A DNA stretch of 64,000 bases from positions 28,476,148 through 28,540,147 of the forward strand of contig CM046348.1 in assembly GCA_025403435.1 (NCBI GenBank), given 5' to 3'. The notes under the pieces were generated by a model. The model had not been told where the DNA came from. It made no database searches and worked only from the letters and a program-made list of their open reading frames with translations. The position numbers and the translations under genes were made by a program. Below, in pieces: positions 10,739 to 22,700 of this stretch (positions within the stretch are counted from its first letter, which is position 1; every line of letters starts with the position of its first letter). The DNA is from Artocarpus heterophyllus. Its lineage: Eukaryota; Streptophyta; Magnoliopsida; Rosales; Moraceae.

Positions 10739-12350
10739 AACACATCTATAGTCAATTTCTTTATTTTAAGACATCAATTTAAGAATATGTTTAGTTGGTA
10801 GAGACGAGGGAGAGCACTGGAGGGAGAAGATGGAGATGAGAGATGAACAATGTCTCTACTATAGAAGAATTAAAAAAAAAAATCCATCAAAACATCATAA
10901 AAGACTATTTTATCATTCAAAAAAATAATTAACAAATAAAAAAATAGTAATTAAAAAATAAATACCATCTATTCTTTTAAACACTACATATAAAACACTA
11001 TGTTTGCACACACATGTACATACTATATGTATATAAAGAGAGAGTAATATTTGTTTTGCTTATTTTTCTTAAGCGAAAAAATTAGGGATGTAAGTAACCA
11101 AGTACTCAAAATGATGTTAAATTATCTATACCTAGCATGTGGATCCTTCAAAAATTTAATTTAAAAAAAAAAACCTATAAGGATGAGACTAACAAAAATT
11201 CAAACTGTTATTGAGAAAAATTTGGCTATTACGTTTTACCATTGCCTATCGTTATCAACAAAATAGTATTAAATATTGGTGTTTTACAAAGAAAAATTTA
11301 TAAAGGACAAACTTAAGAGAGAAGGATTTTCAATCCCTTTCTCCCTACTGTACACGTACTTCAAACACAACACCTACTCTCTTTTTTTTTTTTGTTTTTT
11401 TTTTAATGCAACTTATAAAAAAAAATTTTATATTTGGATGGGGTTTTACGCCCACCCCAAACTAATAGGACCCACGTACACATAGGTCTAATCAGATAGG
11501 GCCCATCGGAATAAGTAACAAGGATAAAACCAATAATTTTCTATCAAAATATACAAGACTATAAACAATTTCTTGGTTTTAAGAAGCCCTTGTGATTCTA
11601 TGCAAAGGTAACCTATTGCTGCTGCTAATTCTAGGATTAATATTTAATAAAACATATAGCATAATTATGATGGTAGAATTACAATATAGTTCTAATATTG
11701 GAATATTCTCACTGGGAATGATTCTTCTCTTTTATTTGATTTCATCAAGGAGCTTGGCAACCAATTTGTCTCTTTCATCCGCTGCATTACTTTCTCGGCA
11801 TGGAGGTATCTCGCTCCACCTCTGGACTTCGCCTAACCCAAACAAATTGTAGTGAGACGAAGTGCTTCCCTTTACAGAAGCGCGAGGGGAACGGGTCTCA
11901 TTGGCAGGCTTTCAGGGGAGTGCTCTCCTGTTCATTCTCAATTTATCAGCTTGAAGCCTAATCCCATTCGGACCCTTCTTACCACTATTCGATCCTTTTT
12001 GTGGACCTGTGATGACTAGTAGGTTGGGCCAGAAGGTTGAGGGAGGAGGTAAAAGAAGAATTTGGCTCAAAATGTTATCATTAAAATGATCACTATGAAG
12101 TTATAAAATATAAAGTATGAAATTTGATTATTACTATGTAATTATAAATATTTTTAAAATAATCTAAAAATATTGATAAATTTTCATTTGCACTATAAGA
12201 ATTTTGCCATATGGTGTTAATTTTTTCAATTCTATGAAAAATGTGACCTGTAACTGTGACTGTGGCTCTAGATCTACCGCGTTGAACTTGGTCGATAAAT
12301 AAAGCTAGAGAAGCCTTTATGAACAAAACTAGTAATAATAATAAATAACA
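10739..12350 (+). repeat. Tandem segmental duplication, unit 2 (B', C', A')
   Basis: Holds the same blocks in the same order as unit 1 (B' 10739-11263, C' 11264-11440, A' about 12062-12350) but without the TIR element. Between C' and A' it carries a different insert (about 11570-12060) that looks organellar. Identity by eye is roughly 75-85%, so the duplication is old. Confidence 0.7.
11570..12060. other. Possible mitochondrial-DNA insertion (NUMT), segment 1
   Basis: Base composition changes abruptly to a balanced, low-homopolymer style characteristic of plant mitochondrial spacer DNA (for example the stretch around 11870-11930 with AGAAGCGCGAGGGGAACGGG). It interrupts the duplicated unit, which lacks it in the other copy. 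I recognise no mitochondrial gene, so the origin is inferred from style alone. An 86-codon frame at 11592-11852 has no known motif. Confidence 0.35.
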
Positions 12351-12839
12351 TTAAATTTTTTTTTTGAAAAATTTTGCGTTATTTGGTGAGTTCGTGCAAT
12401 CATGATTGTCACATTTAGTCATTAGGTTATTTGTTGAAAAAAATAAAAGTTTTGCTGGTGTTAAAAAAACCAACTCCTACCTCAATTATTCAATTTAATT
12501 ATAGATGTGATAAAACCGATATAGAAGTGAAGAATGACCTATCTTCTAATATTCAGGAGTCGATTCTTGTTATCCACAATTATGGGATTGAAATTATGCT
12601 TGCCCTTGGCTTGTTGACGAAAACTGGGCTGTTTCTTTTCGTTCTTGCTAGTGTTTGGGGGCGTGAAGATATCACTAATCTCTTTTTTAGTAGGAAAAGA
12701 AAAGTTATAGATATGATTGATGAGAGGTCCTAATTTTATAATTAATGATTCACATGGATCCGATTTAGAGCTCACATGAGGTTATATTGATCAACATTTG
12801 AGAATAATCAGTCGTAAATGATGCACATAAATGTAACAT
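12351..12839. other. Intergenic DNA with an unassigned 100-codon frame
   Basis: Contains an open frame on + (12431-12733) with one hydrophobic stretch, matching nothing I know. There is no sign of expression. Confidence 0.4.
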
Positions 12840-13100
12840 ACCTACAACTCACTAGCTAGAAGCTCCTATTTCTTTTGGACATTCACGGCCCCCTTGTTCT
12901 TCGGTAGGTGAATCCAAGCTTTGGATTTGTACCAATGAAAGGAAAAACGCAAGTATGCAACGCTAACAAAAAGCTTCACTTTGGTACGGAAACACCTTTT
13001 TCCCCTCCTTTAACCTTGAAGGAAGGTAAGTAGTTTTTGCGTAGCAGCTAAGTGGGCGACTTTCTCGTTTTGAAGGAGCAGACAGATTGTAATTTAGCGG
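12840..13100. other. Possible mitochondrial-DNA insertion (NUMT), segment 2
   Basis: A second segment with the same non-AT-biased style (around 12885-13085, including GAATCCAAGCTTTGGATTTG and CTAAGTGGGCGACTTTCTCG). It may belong to the same transfer as 11570-12060. No gene identified. Confidence 0.35.
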
Positions 13101-13127
13101 GGATCACTATCACGAGTATTTGAAAAT

Positions 13128-13262
13128 CAAATTAAAATTTAAATATTGTTATATGTAAGAGCTTTACACTGTAATATACTTTTATTTTATATTGTAATAT
13201 TTAAAAATTTTATAGTATTATAGTATCTAAAACTTTAGTGTTAAAACTTAGTTTCTAAACAC
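13128..13262. mobile_element. MITE-like palindromic repeat, copy 2
   Basis: Related to 4236-4376 in opposite orientation: 'TTTGAAAATCAAATTAAAAT' at the left, 'AAACTTAGTTTCTAAACAC' at the right, and 'GTAAGAGCTTTACACTGTAA' inside. No coding capacity. Confidence 0.4.
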
Positions 13263-13871
13263 TTTTATAAATTTGCAATCTTGGACCTCTATTCATCATC
13301 TGTATTTCCCATCTTTTTAAAAGATCCTCTTATTTTTTGAAATGCATTTTTTTCATGCCAGTGAAATTCTTCACGGCTTCTTCATCGACCTTTCTATAAA
13401 AATTCTCGAGAACGGTATTAAATATTTCATTATAAGAATTTAAACTTTTAGATTTCTAATTATAATTCTTAAAAGTAAAAGAAGCATCAACTGCTATCCT
13501 TTTTAACTAAATACTTTTTAGCATCATTTGAGATGGGCATCCAAAAAGGGTATTCTAGATTAATTGCAAGTTGAAAATTTCAAGGCTAAAATCCTAGGAA
13601 CTAGTTTTTGTAGTTGAAGATCAAGGGCTGATTTATGCCATATTGGCTGGCACAATTATTGGAATAAATCTTACCGTCTGATACTCAGATTCTTAAGCTT
13701 TATTTTATATTATCTAGTGGATGACGCATAGAAATATAAAAATATATAATGTGTTGCATTATCACTGTTATCCAACTATTGGGATCGCTCATTACTTTAG
13801 GAATTGACTGGTTAATTTAGTGGATTTATACCCTAAGAGATAAAGATTTGTGGGACACAAACTATCTTGAT

Positions 13872-13918
13872 TCTCTCTCTCTCTCTCTCTCTCTCTCACT
13901 CACTCTGTCTCTCTCTCT
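13872..13918. repeat. (CT)n microsatellite
   Basis: About fourteen uninterrupted CT units followed by a CACTCACTCTGTCTCTC-like decayed tail. Confidence 0.9.
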
Positions 13919-14473
13919 TTATCTTTTAATTCTTTGTCATAGCTAAATAAACCCCTCCAACTGTAGAATACGAGATGAGTACACTGAAATGAAGAGTATT
14001 TACATATAAATATATAACTCGAGCTTGTTAATGAGGAGCACTTTAAGCATATTTCGCTATGATGAAATGAAAGATGTAGCGGGTCCATTATCTAAAACTA
14101 CCTCATTTTCCCTCCATTGAACCCTTTCGCCTTCAAGACTTTGCAAGGAAAAAGAAGAGTATTGTCCAACATTATTGTTGTCAATATGTGATTAAAAACA
14201 TATTGCTGTGGACATTTTATTTAATTTTACTTTTCTTATTTTCTCATTGATTTCTTTAAACATCTTCCACAGCTTTGGTTGACAGTAAGACTGGACTTGG
14301 CCATTACACGTTTAACACAAGTGAAAATGGTACGTATCACTATCTTCTCTCAGTAATTCAACATCCACGAGGCACCGACTATTTTTACTTATCGCATATT
14401 AGAAAGAAGAAAATTAAGAAACAAAAAAAAAAAAAGAAAAAAGAAAAAGAAATTTGAAGGGAGAGAGAGCGCC

Positions 14474-14501
14474 ATGCAACATGCAACATGCAACATGCAA
14501 C
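14474..14501. repeat. Four tandem copies of ATGCAAC
   Basis: Four perfect head-to-tail 7-mers, each together with the preceding C giving CATGCA, the RY motif bound by B3-domain factors. It sits in intergenic DNA, so function is unproven. Confidence 0.8.
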
Positions 14502-15599
14502 AGCACAAGGAAAGGATTTTTTTTTTTTTTTTTGGTGGGGTAGGTTTTCTTCACCACTCATTTGTCATTTGCGGAGCTTGTGATGTTGGTGTATTATTAG
14601 TGCAAAGAAAATTCAATTACACACAACCATGTTATAAAGAGGGACATCATTTTGAACCAAACTGTTATGTGGGTCCAAAGATTCAGAAAGTCCATAACAT
14701 TTCCATTATTGTTTGATTTTGATCACATCAAACAAATTCATGAATAATACTAATAGTCGGATTGAATTAGTTATGAGATTAAATAAAGTATGATAATTTA
14801 AAGAAATCTAATGAACATTTAAATCACAAAACCATGTCATACTAGTATGGTAATATTTTCATGCCTATAACGAATTTTATTTTAATTTAAATATTTGATG
14901 CTTTTGTCTCTCTGAGTTTTTTTATCGTTCGAAAGTTGTCCTCTAGATGTTTAATTTTAGTAAACTACCTTATGTATCTGATAAAATGTTCCATATATAG
15001 TGCACGTAATTTGAGGAGGAAGGTTATAATAATATTTTTTAAAATGTGTAATATTATTTTAAAGATGTCATTAAAAATACGTTTTTTTTTTCATAATTTC
15101 TCGCTAACATAATTTTTAAAAACTGTGTCCCAACTTAATTCATCCAGTATTTTTCCAGACATACTTGTAATTAATTTTCTATATAATTCATTCTAAAAAA
15201 ATGTATATGACTTAGTTAAATTTATTTTCCTTAAATATGTTCTATTTGCCTAAACATTACCATGCTGAATTAACACACAAGGTTAATTCAAACGCCGTTT
15301 TCAACCCATTTATTTTTGTTTATATTTTATATTTTTAATTGTGCGTAATTTTTTATCATAGCCCCAAACTATGGTACAACATGGACGCTCAGTTTAAAAA
15401 AAAAAATTAATTGTTTAAGAAGAACAATTTTAAAATTAACTTAATTAAAATATCACAAACTCAAATATTAACAAATCCTCAACAATAGTTATTTTCTCAA
15501 AGCAAAGTCCAAAACAAAATGAAAATTTCCATTCTAAGTTTTTTTTTTTTAAATTAAAAGGATGGTTTTGCCCCTTAAATCGATTAATTCTTAAGTCTA

Positions 15600-16850
15600 C
15601 AAGTTTTACGTTATAAAGCATTTTACCAAGTGATTAAATCCAATTAACAGAAGATATATCCAAAGAAAACATCATAATATATAAATTTCAAAACAACCTA
15701 TGACATCATAATAAATAAATTTCAAAACAACCTATGGCATCAGTTTAGGAATTTATACCGAAAACTTAAGTCCAAGCATACAATTGGAACGAGAAACATC
15801 TGCAAATACAATAGACAACAAACCACAGTCTAAAAATAAAAAGAAGTCCTAAACGAAATAAAAAAGCAAACTTAAACATTACATGCCTTGACATGAATGG
15901 GAAATAAAATAATTGTAATAAATAAATATATCCGCTTGAGGGAGCCTTTGCCTTGAAAGCTACAATTGTTACACTCTACTTTGTATCGTTTCTATCACTG
16001 CTTGGGGAAGGGATAAGCAACCAAAAAAAAAAGAAAAAAAAAAGAAAAAAAGGAACAAAAGTCCTAGTAGGATATAATTTTCAAACTTAAATTTAAATAA
16101 ATAGAACATGATCAATTTAAATAAGTGAAGGAAATAAAGAAGTCTAACCAAAAACCATAGTTCTCAAATCATCTATATATCATATACCAAACATACTTAT
16201 AGTGGTTGGTCTAACCAACCACGTTACGGAGTGCCCCGATTGGGGTTTACGGGCTTACCCTAATGTTATATCTCATAACCTGATATCTATAGCTATGTAA
16301 GACCAACCATCAGGAGCCATACGCCTCCTTGGTGACATTTGAAAAATCATTCATGTTTAGAATATTTTATTCTAAATCTAATCACATTTTCAAATTCATT
16401 TTCTAAAATAATAAAACTTATAATATTTACACAGACATATATAAATTTTTCATAACCACATCTTTTGAGAAAAATCATTTATATAAATTTCTCATAAACT
16501 ACATCTTTCAAGAAAAATCACACTTTTATAAAACAATTCATAGCAGCACATATTTATTTTAAAAACTCTCGTGGCCAAAATGATAGAATAATAAATTCAA
16601 ATCATGGCAACCAATAAGGGGGATAAGAGCAATAATATCCACAAATAATCTCTAAGTTTTACAAGCTCAATTTGCAATTACGTAAGCTCCTAACATTGCC
16701 TGGACTTTAACGAGTTTCAATTAATAAAGTAAAGGAATAACAAAAAATAATAAAGTAAAAATACAAGTCCACATTATGCATAAATTAACCATTAATGTGC
16801 CTCTTTACAAAAGTAAGATTATGGAATGCAAATAAGATTTCTAGGATTTT
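15600..16850 (-). mobile_element. Gypsy-type LTR, left (3') part of the outermost nest layer
   Basis: The layout resembles Gypsy LTRs read on -: an AT-rich arm, then a more GC-balanced block (16195-16345) with ACCACGTTACGGAGTGCCCC and GGAGCCATACGCCTCCTTGG. Its missing 5' part is probably 38430-39436, which begins (on -) TGTAACAGCC beside a polypurine tract. Exact limits are not resolved. Confidence 0.35.
15670..15737. repeat. 34-bp tandem duplication
   Basis: Two adjacent units (15670-15703 and 15704-15737) starting CATCATAATA and ending AACAACCTATG, differing at two or three positions. Confidence 0.85.
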
Positions 16851-16859
16851 AAAACATGA

Positions 16860-17390
16860 AAAATGGGGTCATTAGATGCATTATTAAGTCACAAAACAAC
16901 GTGGAGTGCCGAGCACTCTCTTCCAGGGGCATGCTGAGCACTCCCCTTGTGCTTTTAGGTGGTCGCCTCCGCGGCTTCACTAACTCAGCGCTAACCACCA
17001 CTTTTTCTAAGAAAGAACCTGGCCAACTAGGTCAAAGAGACCATGAAGAAGAGTCTTAGCAGAACTGGAGGGTTAGTCGAATCCTGACCAGATCAACCCC
17101 ATCAGATATATTAACACTTCCATAAATAGAAGCAAGCAATGCCCAAAGATCACCACGTAGCATCATCTCAGCCACCAATTGGGAGATCCTCCTTATCAGA
17201 AGACTATGACACCTATCACCAAGCATCTAGGCTCCAACCATGCACCCAGGTCTAGGGTTAAACCTTTGTCATACCCAATCCAAACCAAAACTATAAATAG
17301 GAGCATTAATTCCACCTCCAAAAGTGAGTAAACTCTCTTGCCTAGACCATGCCTCTCAACATAGCTCATCTTGATCAGTTGCCTAACTTG
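16860..17390 (+). mobile_element. TAT-like Gypsy LTR fragment, left part
   Basis: Contains a convincing LTR promoter: CTATAAATAGGAG (17292-17304) followed by a CT-rich transcript start. The text ...CAGTTGCCTAACTTG stops at 17390 and continues after the inserted solo LTR at 38105 with AGCAACAAAGTACTCTCGGC. The sequence downstream of the TATA box resembles the R/U5 part of TAT-type Gypsy LTRs as I know them. The left limit is uncertain. Confidence 0.5.
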
Positions 17391-18074
17391 TGTTGGGATT
17401 AGTGCATTTATAGCATACTGAAAATTCCATTAAGATATTATGAGATCTAAAGTATTATATAATTAATAAATGAAATTTCATTTATTCTAATATATGTATA
17501 TTTTGATATATATGTGCATGCAAATGTCATAAAGGTTCCAATTTTTATAAAGTCCATAATCATGTATATGAAGTGTTCATAATACGAAGGATATGTTTTT
17601 GTGTACTCAGTGTAAATCTTAGTTAATAATTAATAGCTAAAGCTAGATACTTTATCTTGCCTAAAATTATGATGTTGTCTATTCCCAATTTTGGTGAAAT
17701 AATCTTATTTCGATTATACTAATGTTGTGATGACTATATAGAGATATTAGTGTGTTTAGAACACACTAAACCTGGTTCAAGATAGAATTTAATTTCTTGT
17801 GTAATTTCATAACAAGAAATTACAACTCTATCACTATGATCATTTTATGGATCATACCTTATTCCTGATGTAACGCTCTTATGTGGGGGTTAGTAGTATT
17901 GAATAAATAAAAAATAAACTTAAATTCAATATCATTCAAATCAATAAAACAATGCCCATGGGTCTTTAAAGAAAAATAAAAATAAACGTTTAAATACAAA
18001 CCACAGTTTTTAGTGTAGCACCAAATATTTAAAATACAGTCATCATCACCATAGTACAATCCATTCAAATAGAT

Positions 18075-18285
18075 TGATACCTATGGGACACCCTAAGACC
18101 CTCTTATTCAAGAGGAACATGGGTTCAACTCCTGGGGGACGCGCTCTTTCACTGAAGGCAAATCCGCGTGAGGGCTCCCAACCTCCCTGGGACTTAACTC
18201 GGGGTCGCGCCAGGCTTCCTCCCCTGCAATATGTTCGAGGTGCCCGCCAGGCTCCGGCCGGGGATCTCAACACCTCAACAATAGC
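18075..18285 (+). mobile_element. Candidate tRNA-derived SINE-like segment
   Basis: A GC-rich 210-base island in AT-rich DNA. Near its start lies ACATGGGTTCAACTCCTGGG, which resembles a T-arm with the pol III B box GGTTCAACTCC. The A box is weak and neither an A-rich tail nor target duplications are clear, so it could equally be a native part of the LTR. Confidence 0.3.
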
Positions 18286-19544
18286 TATCACAAAAATAAT
18301 ACAAATCTTACATGTTCTAGACAAGTTATAAATAAAAAAGATCTTCTAACACAAAACCAACAGTGTTGTTGCCTATTCCTCGTCAGATAAGTTGCACTGA
18401 GTTCCATCTGAGATATGTAAATATGATAGGAATAAGCATTGACATGCCTAATAGGGAAAATCATTACTCACCTTAAGGTTTTTTTCATTACCACATTAAA
18501 ACTGCATGGTTAGTTAACTTACATCATATTACAGATTATGAGATTTATTATGATCACATTCCATGGATACCATAGTTAATCATTTACCAAGTTTCATACT
18601 TATACATATATACAAATATTACAATTCATAATTGTTCTTAGGTATCCACGTTAAATAGAGTATCACTCAACTTATCGAAACCCAAATGGGCACGCTTGGC
18701 CACCATCCAAACATTCCAAGGGTGTTTTGATGAGGGGACATCAAGCCCCGAGCCTTCACTAAGTCGATTCCTATACAGTGCGTTCTGGGACTTTCGACCC
18801 AAGAGAGTGTGATCACCTCCCCTATTTTACCTTTTAGGGTATTCATGCCTAAGGACGTAACCGCTGCCCTCTTCACGTCTCACCATTCCTCTATATTCAA
18901 TTATTACTTATAGAGTTAGTTTTCTTAACCATGTTTCTCAATTTACAACATATATCAAATCATTATGTTTCTCACTATACAATACAGGACGAGTTCCACA
19001 TCATCATGTTATAGATATAATCATATACATTTAAAATATCTTATACATATCTTACAACATAAAACAACCAAATTTTAATTTACCAAAACCTCACAAAAGA
19101 TGAGAAATAGAATCCTTACCTTTTCACAAATATCCACCGATAATTTTCAGCTTACACAATTCACCATGTAAGCTCCAAGAACGCTGTTATCCTTAAACGT
19201 ATAAAGTAACCATACTTTAACTTAAATCCTAATTTTTAATTATGTTAATTTATTATTTATTTTTTTTAGTGTGCCATAATTATTAACATACTAAAATTGT
19301 AAATATAAATTTTCTAACTTAATTTTAGTAAATTATAAAATAACAATAAAATAATAAAATAAAAATATATGAATTTTATTTTGATACAAAATATATTAAA
19401 TTATATTTTTAAAATAAATAATGCAATTTTAAAATATTTATAATTAGAATAATTAAAAAGTTTGATAATTATAAATTTATTTGAAATTATAACCTGTATA
19501 GAAAACTATTTATTATTTTCGAACCATTAACTATCAAATAACTA

Positions 19545-19612
19545 TCCTTATCCTAGTGGTATGGCCCTTTTTTACTTGACCTAAGGTTGGGGGTTCGAAT
19601 ACTATCTAAAGC
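19545..19612 (+). other. tRNA-like segment with A-box and B-box motifs
   Basis: ATCCTAGTGGTATGG (A-box-like) lies about 30 bases upstream of GGGGGTTCGAATACTAT (B-box GGTTCGAATAC). The spacing suits a tRNA-derived pol III promoter, but the cloverleaf does not close well. It is a relic of a tRNA or SINE head. Confidence 0.35.
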
Positions 19613-19639
19613 TTCTTTTTATTGAATTTCTGTATGGGA

Positions 19640-19700
19640 AAACGACATGTCGTTTTAAGAAATATGACATGCAGTTTATGGGAAAAACGACATGTCGTTT
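19640..19700. repeat. Palindrome AAACGACATGTCGTTT, two exact copies and one decayed copy
   Basis: Exact copies at 19640-19655 and 19685-19700, with a decayed copy between them (about 19661-19678, TATGACATGCAGTTTA). The same 16-mer recurs in the copia leader at 47253-47379. Confidence 0.95.
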
Positions 19701-22700
19701 CTGAAAAATGATTTTCACCTAAAAAAGCTCATATAGAGAACCCATAATTTGTTTTCTAAGCCCTTTAATCCAATTCTTAGTTTCCTAATAGTATTTTAAG
19801 CATAAAAATAATATATAAACAATATACGATCATGTCCATATAGTGTAAACTGATTTCTACAGATTTCCATACTCAAAACATAATTAAAATTTTAAGTTTT
19901 GAGTTTGAAAAATTTACCTCAAATTCAAGCTAATATGTTGTTTTGATCACCAAAATCCTCTTGTTTCTAAGCTCTATAGGTTGCTAGGATGAAGTTTATG
20001 TGATCTCTGTTGAAAAATGGGTGGGATTTGAGGTTTGACTTGTTGGGTTTCTCACGGTATATTAGCTATCGTGGAAGTAAAATGAAAGCAAAGAAAAAAA
20101 GAAAGAAGAAGAAGGAAGAAAGAAAGTGAAGAAGAAGATAGAAGAGACATCAATAAATAGAGAAAAGGAAGAAAAAGGAAGCAAAGAAAAGAAAACAAAT
20201 TAATCAACATCCCATTGAATGCGGGATGTTTGTCTGAGATTTGGTAGTAAACAATAAAGAAGAGGATAAGGGAGAGTTCACGAGAAAGTTTTGAAGGAAA
20301 ATGCCAAAATGAAATTTTCATAATTAAATAAACGTTCTAAGGGTATTTCGGTAATTATTCTAAATAGTGTAGGAAATTTTTAGAAAAATTAAAAATAAAT
20401 AGAATAAATAATATGAAATAGATTTCAAATGCAACAACTTTTTTTTTTACCCGTTAAAAATAACTATTGTCACACCTGAGGTGATTGGTGGACTCACATC
20501 TATTTATTATGTCTTTTGATTGTCAATAGGTGAGATCTATGAATATATAATCAACAACTTAATATATTGGAGGCATAGTAACATAGGTAATTAGGAACGT
20601 TACACATAGATATGGACGCGAGTAAAGGAACCCACAACTTCTACAAGATAGGATGTTAAAATAATCTCGTAAGTATTAATTTGGGAAACTTAGATGTAGA
20701 GATTTTGTTGTTTGATATAGGATATCAAACATTACCCAAAATCCTCGTTTATTATTTGTTCAAAAAAAGGCCATCTATTAGAGAATTAACAGAACTTATG
20801 GACAAAAAGGTGATTAGAGTGGTTACACAGAAAATTATAAACATAACTCTAATTATGAATATTATTGTAGAGGGTATTATTACATAGTAAATTCTTACAT
20901 CAATGGACAACCTTATTGTCAATATTTAATGATTAAGGTTCCTTATGATTTTGTATATGATTTGAGAATGCAACTTTGGTTTTCGATAGTGGCACAACCT
21001 GGAATTAATAATTGTTATTAATTTAATTATGAGATAATTAAATTATAAATAATTATTAGAGCTTAGATTATATATGTCCATTGGTTCCCTTTGCTAGCTC
21101 CATAACATTCTTTCATATGGGTCAATAAAAATTTCTTGAATAATTTTTGACATGTAGGGGCAGAATTAGAAATTCACATAGTGCACTACGACATGCACTA
21201 TGTGTGACGCCACCCACTGTACTCTGCAAGTACATGTGGCAACAGTTTTATGATTAGTAGATTCAAATATATCACGTGATTTTCATGCAATTTATTTGCA
21301 ATCTCAGTGTAGAAAAATATCTTTTTCAAAAATTGAAATAGATTAAGCATAATAATTATTTATTTTACGAGATAATGAAAATAATTGAGAAAATATCTTT
21401 TTTTAAAGTTAAAATAAATAATATTTCAGTTTGAACTAAAATTGGATCTCGGATAGATACTAAATGGATACATAATCACACTATTTAAGGTAGTTAGGAC
21501 ATATGTCATTCTCCTATTGGAGAGATGACAAATCATACCTAACCACCCTAGTGGTGGGTGTGAAATCTCATGGAGATTCTATTCCAATCACCTAGCTCAG
21601 TCTATCTGCAGATAGATCTTGGAGGTTTTATTTTCTATTGACTTTTCTCTGACCTCCATCTAGCGTTCTTAATTACTGTGACGACCTGCCTTTTTAGGCA
21701 ATCACTTAATCATCTTAAATATCATTACTTAAACATTAATCTTACTTACTTAGGAAGAAAGACACTGAATATTTTTTTTTTGTTTTCCTTTCCTTTTAAT
21801 ATACTTAGAAACATACTTAAAAGCTGTTACAACTTCTGTTGCAACTTGAGTTGAGACATTACTCAATATTTGACTTTAAAACTATTTCAAATCATTTCTT
21901 AAAACTTAATAAGAAATATTAACTGAATCATAGCATAAAATTTAATTTTATAATTGTGTAACACATTTCGTAAAATATATCTTAAAACTTTGAAAACTTT
22001 TCTTAAAACTTTGATTTTCTTAAAACTTTGAAAATAGTATATCAAATAGTGATAAAACATTTTCTTTGGGCGGCGGAAACATACTGTAGTGGTATCCATA
22101 CCCAAATCTTTGCATTTATCCTCTGTAGCACTAAGCTCTTCAAACAGGTCCTCTTAATCACCCATAGGACTACCTACATCATGAACGAACTTTTAATGAG
22201 CTTTTGCTCAGTAAGTTCAAACATAATCTCACAAATCATTAAAACATGCTTTATAAGCTTTTTTCATAGAAACCTCTCTTAAAATGTTTTTCATAAAACA
22301 TTTCTTAAACGTTCTTCATAAACCTTTTCTTGTAAACATTGTTCAAAAAGTGTTTTTCATAAACATTTAACGTAAACATTTCTCAAAATGTTTTTCATGA
22401 CATATAAACATTTCATAACAAGGAATGCAAGCAAAATCAAAATACATGATTCTAGTTGTGCTCAATTATGAATTTTTAATTACGAGCATCTTATGATCAT
22501 TCTTTATCTTTACTTTCAACATGTAAACTTTAGTGTTTGTACCAACATCATTTAATATGAGAACATAAACATGTTGCTTCCCTTGTGGAAGACTTAAGAC
22601 CATCAAACATCGAGGTCATAACTTTAACTTTACTTGTATACCTCACATCAAGGAGGCTGATACGACACTTTTTTTTAATCTTTATTTTACCTTCTTTTTA

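Larger units (their letters stand above)
13263..15600. other. AT-rich intergenic DNA with microsatellites
   Basis: No gene can be supported. It contains the CT repeat at 13872-13918, the four-copy 7-mer at 14474-14501 and several poly-A/T runs. A splice-like segment at 14273-14330 is discussed among the rejected items. Confidence 0.5.
17869..20604 (-). mobile_element. LTR-like element (TGTAACG...CGTTACA), inserted in the solo LTR
   Basis: The ends are inverted: TGTAACGCTC at the left and TGTAACGTTCC at the right read on -. It separates two pieces of the surrounding LTR. Its composition resembles a Gypsy LTR on -: a balanced block (18660-18890) with CACGCTTGGCCACCATCC and AT-rich arms. No 5-base duplication is visible (flanks CCTGA and CATAG), so one edge may be deleted or shifted. 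It carries two tRNA-like segments and the palindrome AAACGACATGTCGTTT twice. Confidence 0.5.

Noticed and set aside
12431..12733. 100-codon open frame on +
   Set aside because: No homology recognised, no promoter, and it lies between suspected organellar inserts. Kept only as a note.
14273..14330. Possible exon: CTTCCACAG acceptor, short frame LVDSKTGLGHYTFNTSEN, GTACGT donor
   Set aside because: The splice-like context is attractive, but the peptide matches no family I know and no partner exon is visible nearby.
20052..20321. 89-codon frame on - rich in Phe, Leu and Ser
   Set aside because: It arises from a GAA/AAG-rich tract read in reverse; low complexity.
17869..20604. Five-base target duplication for the TGTAACG...CGTTACA element
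   Set aside because: The flanks CCTGA and CATAG do not match under any nearby shift, so no duplication is claimed.
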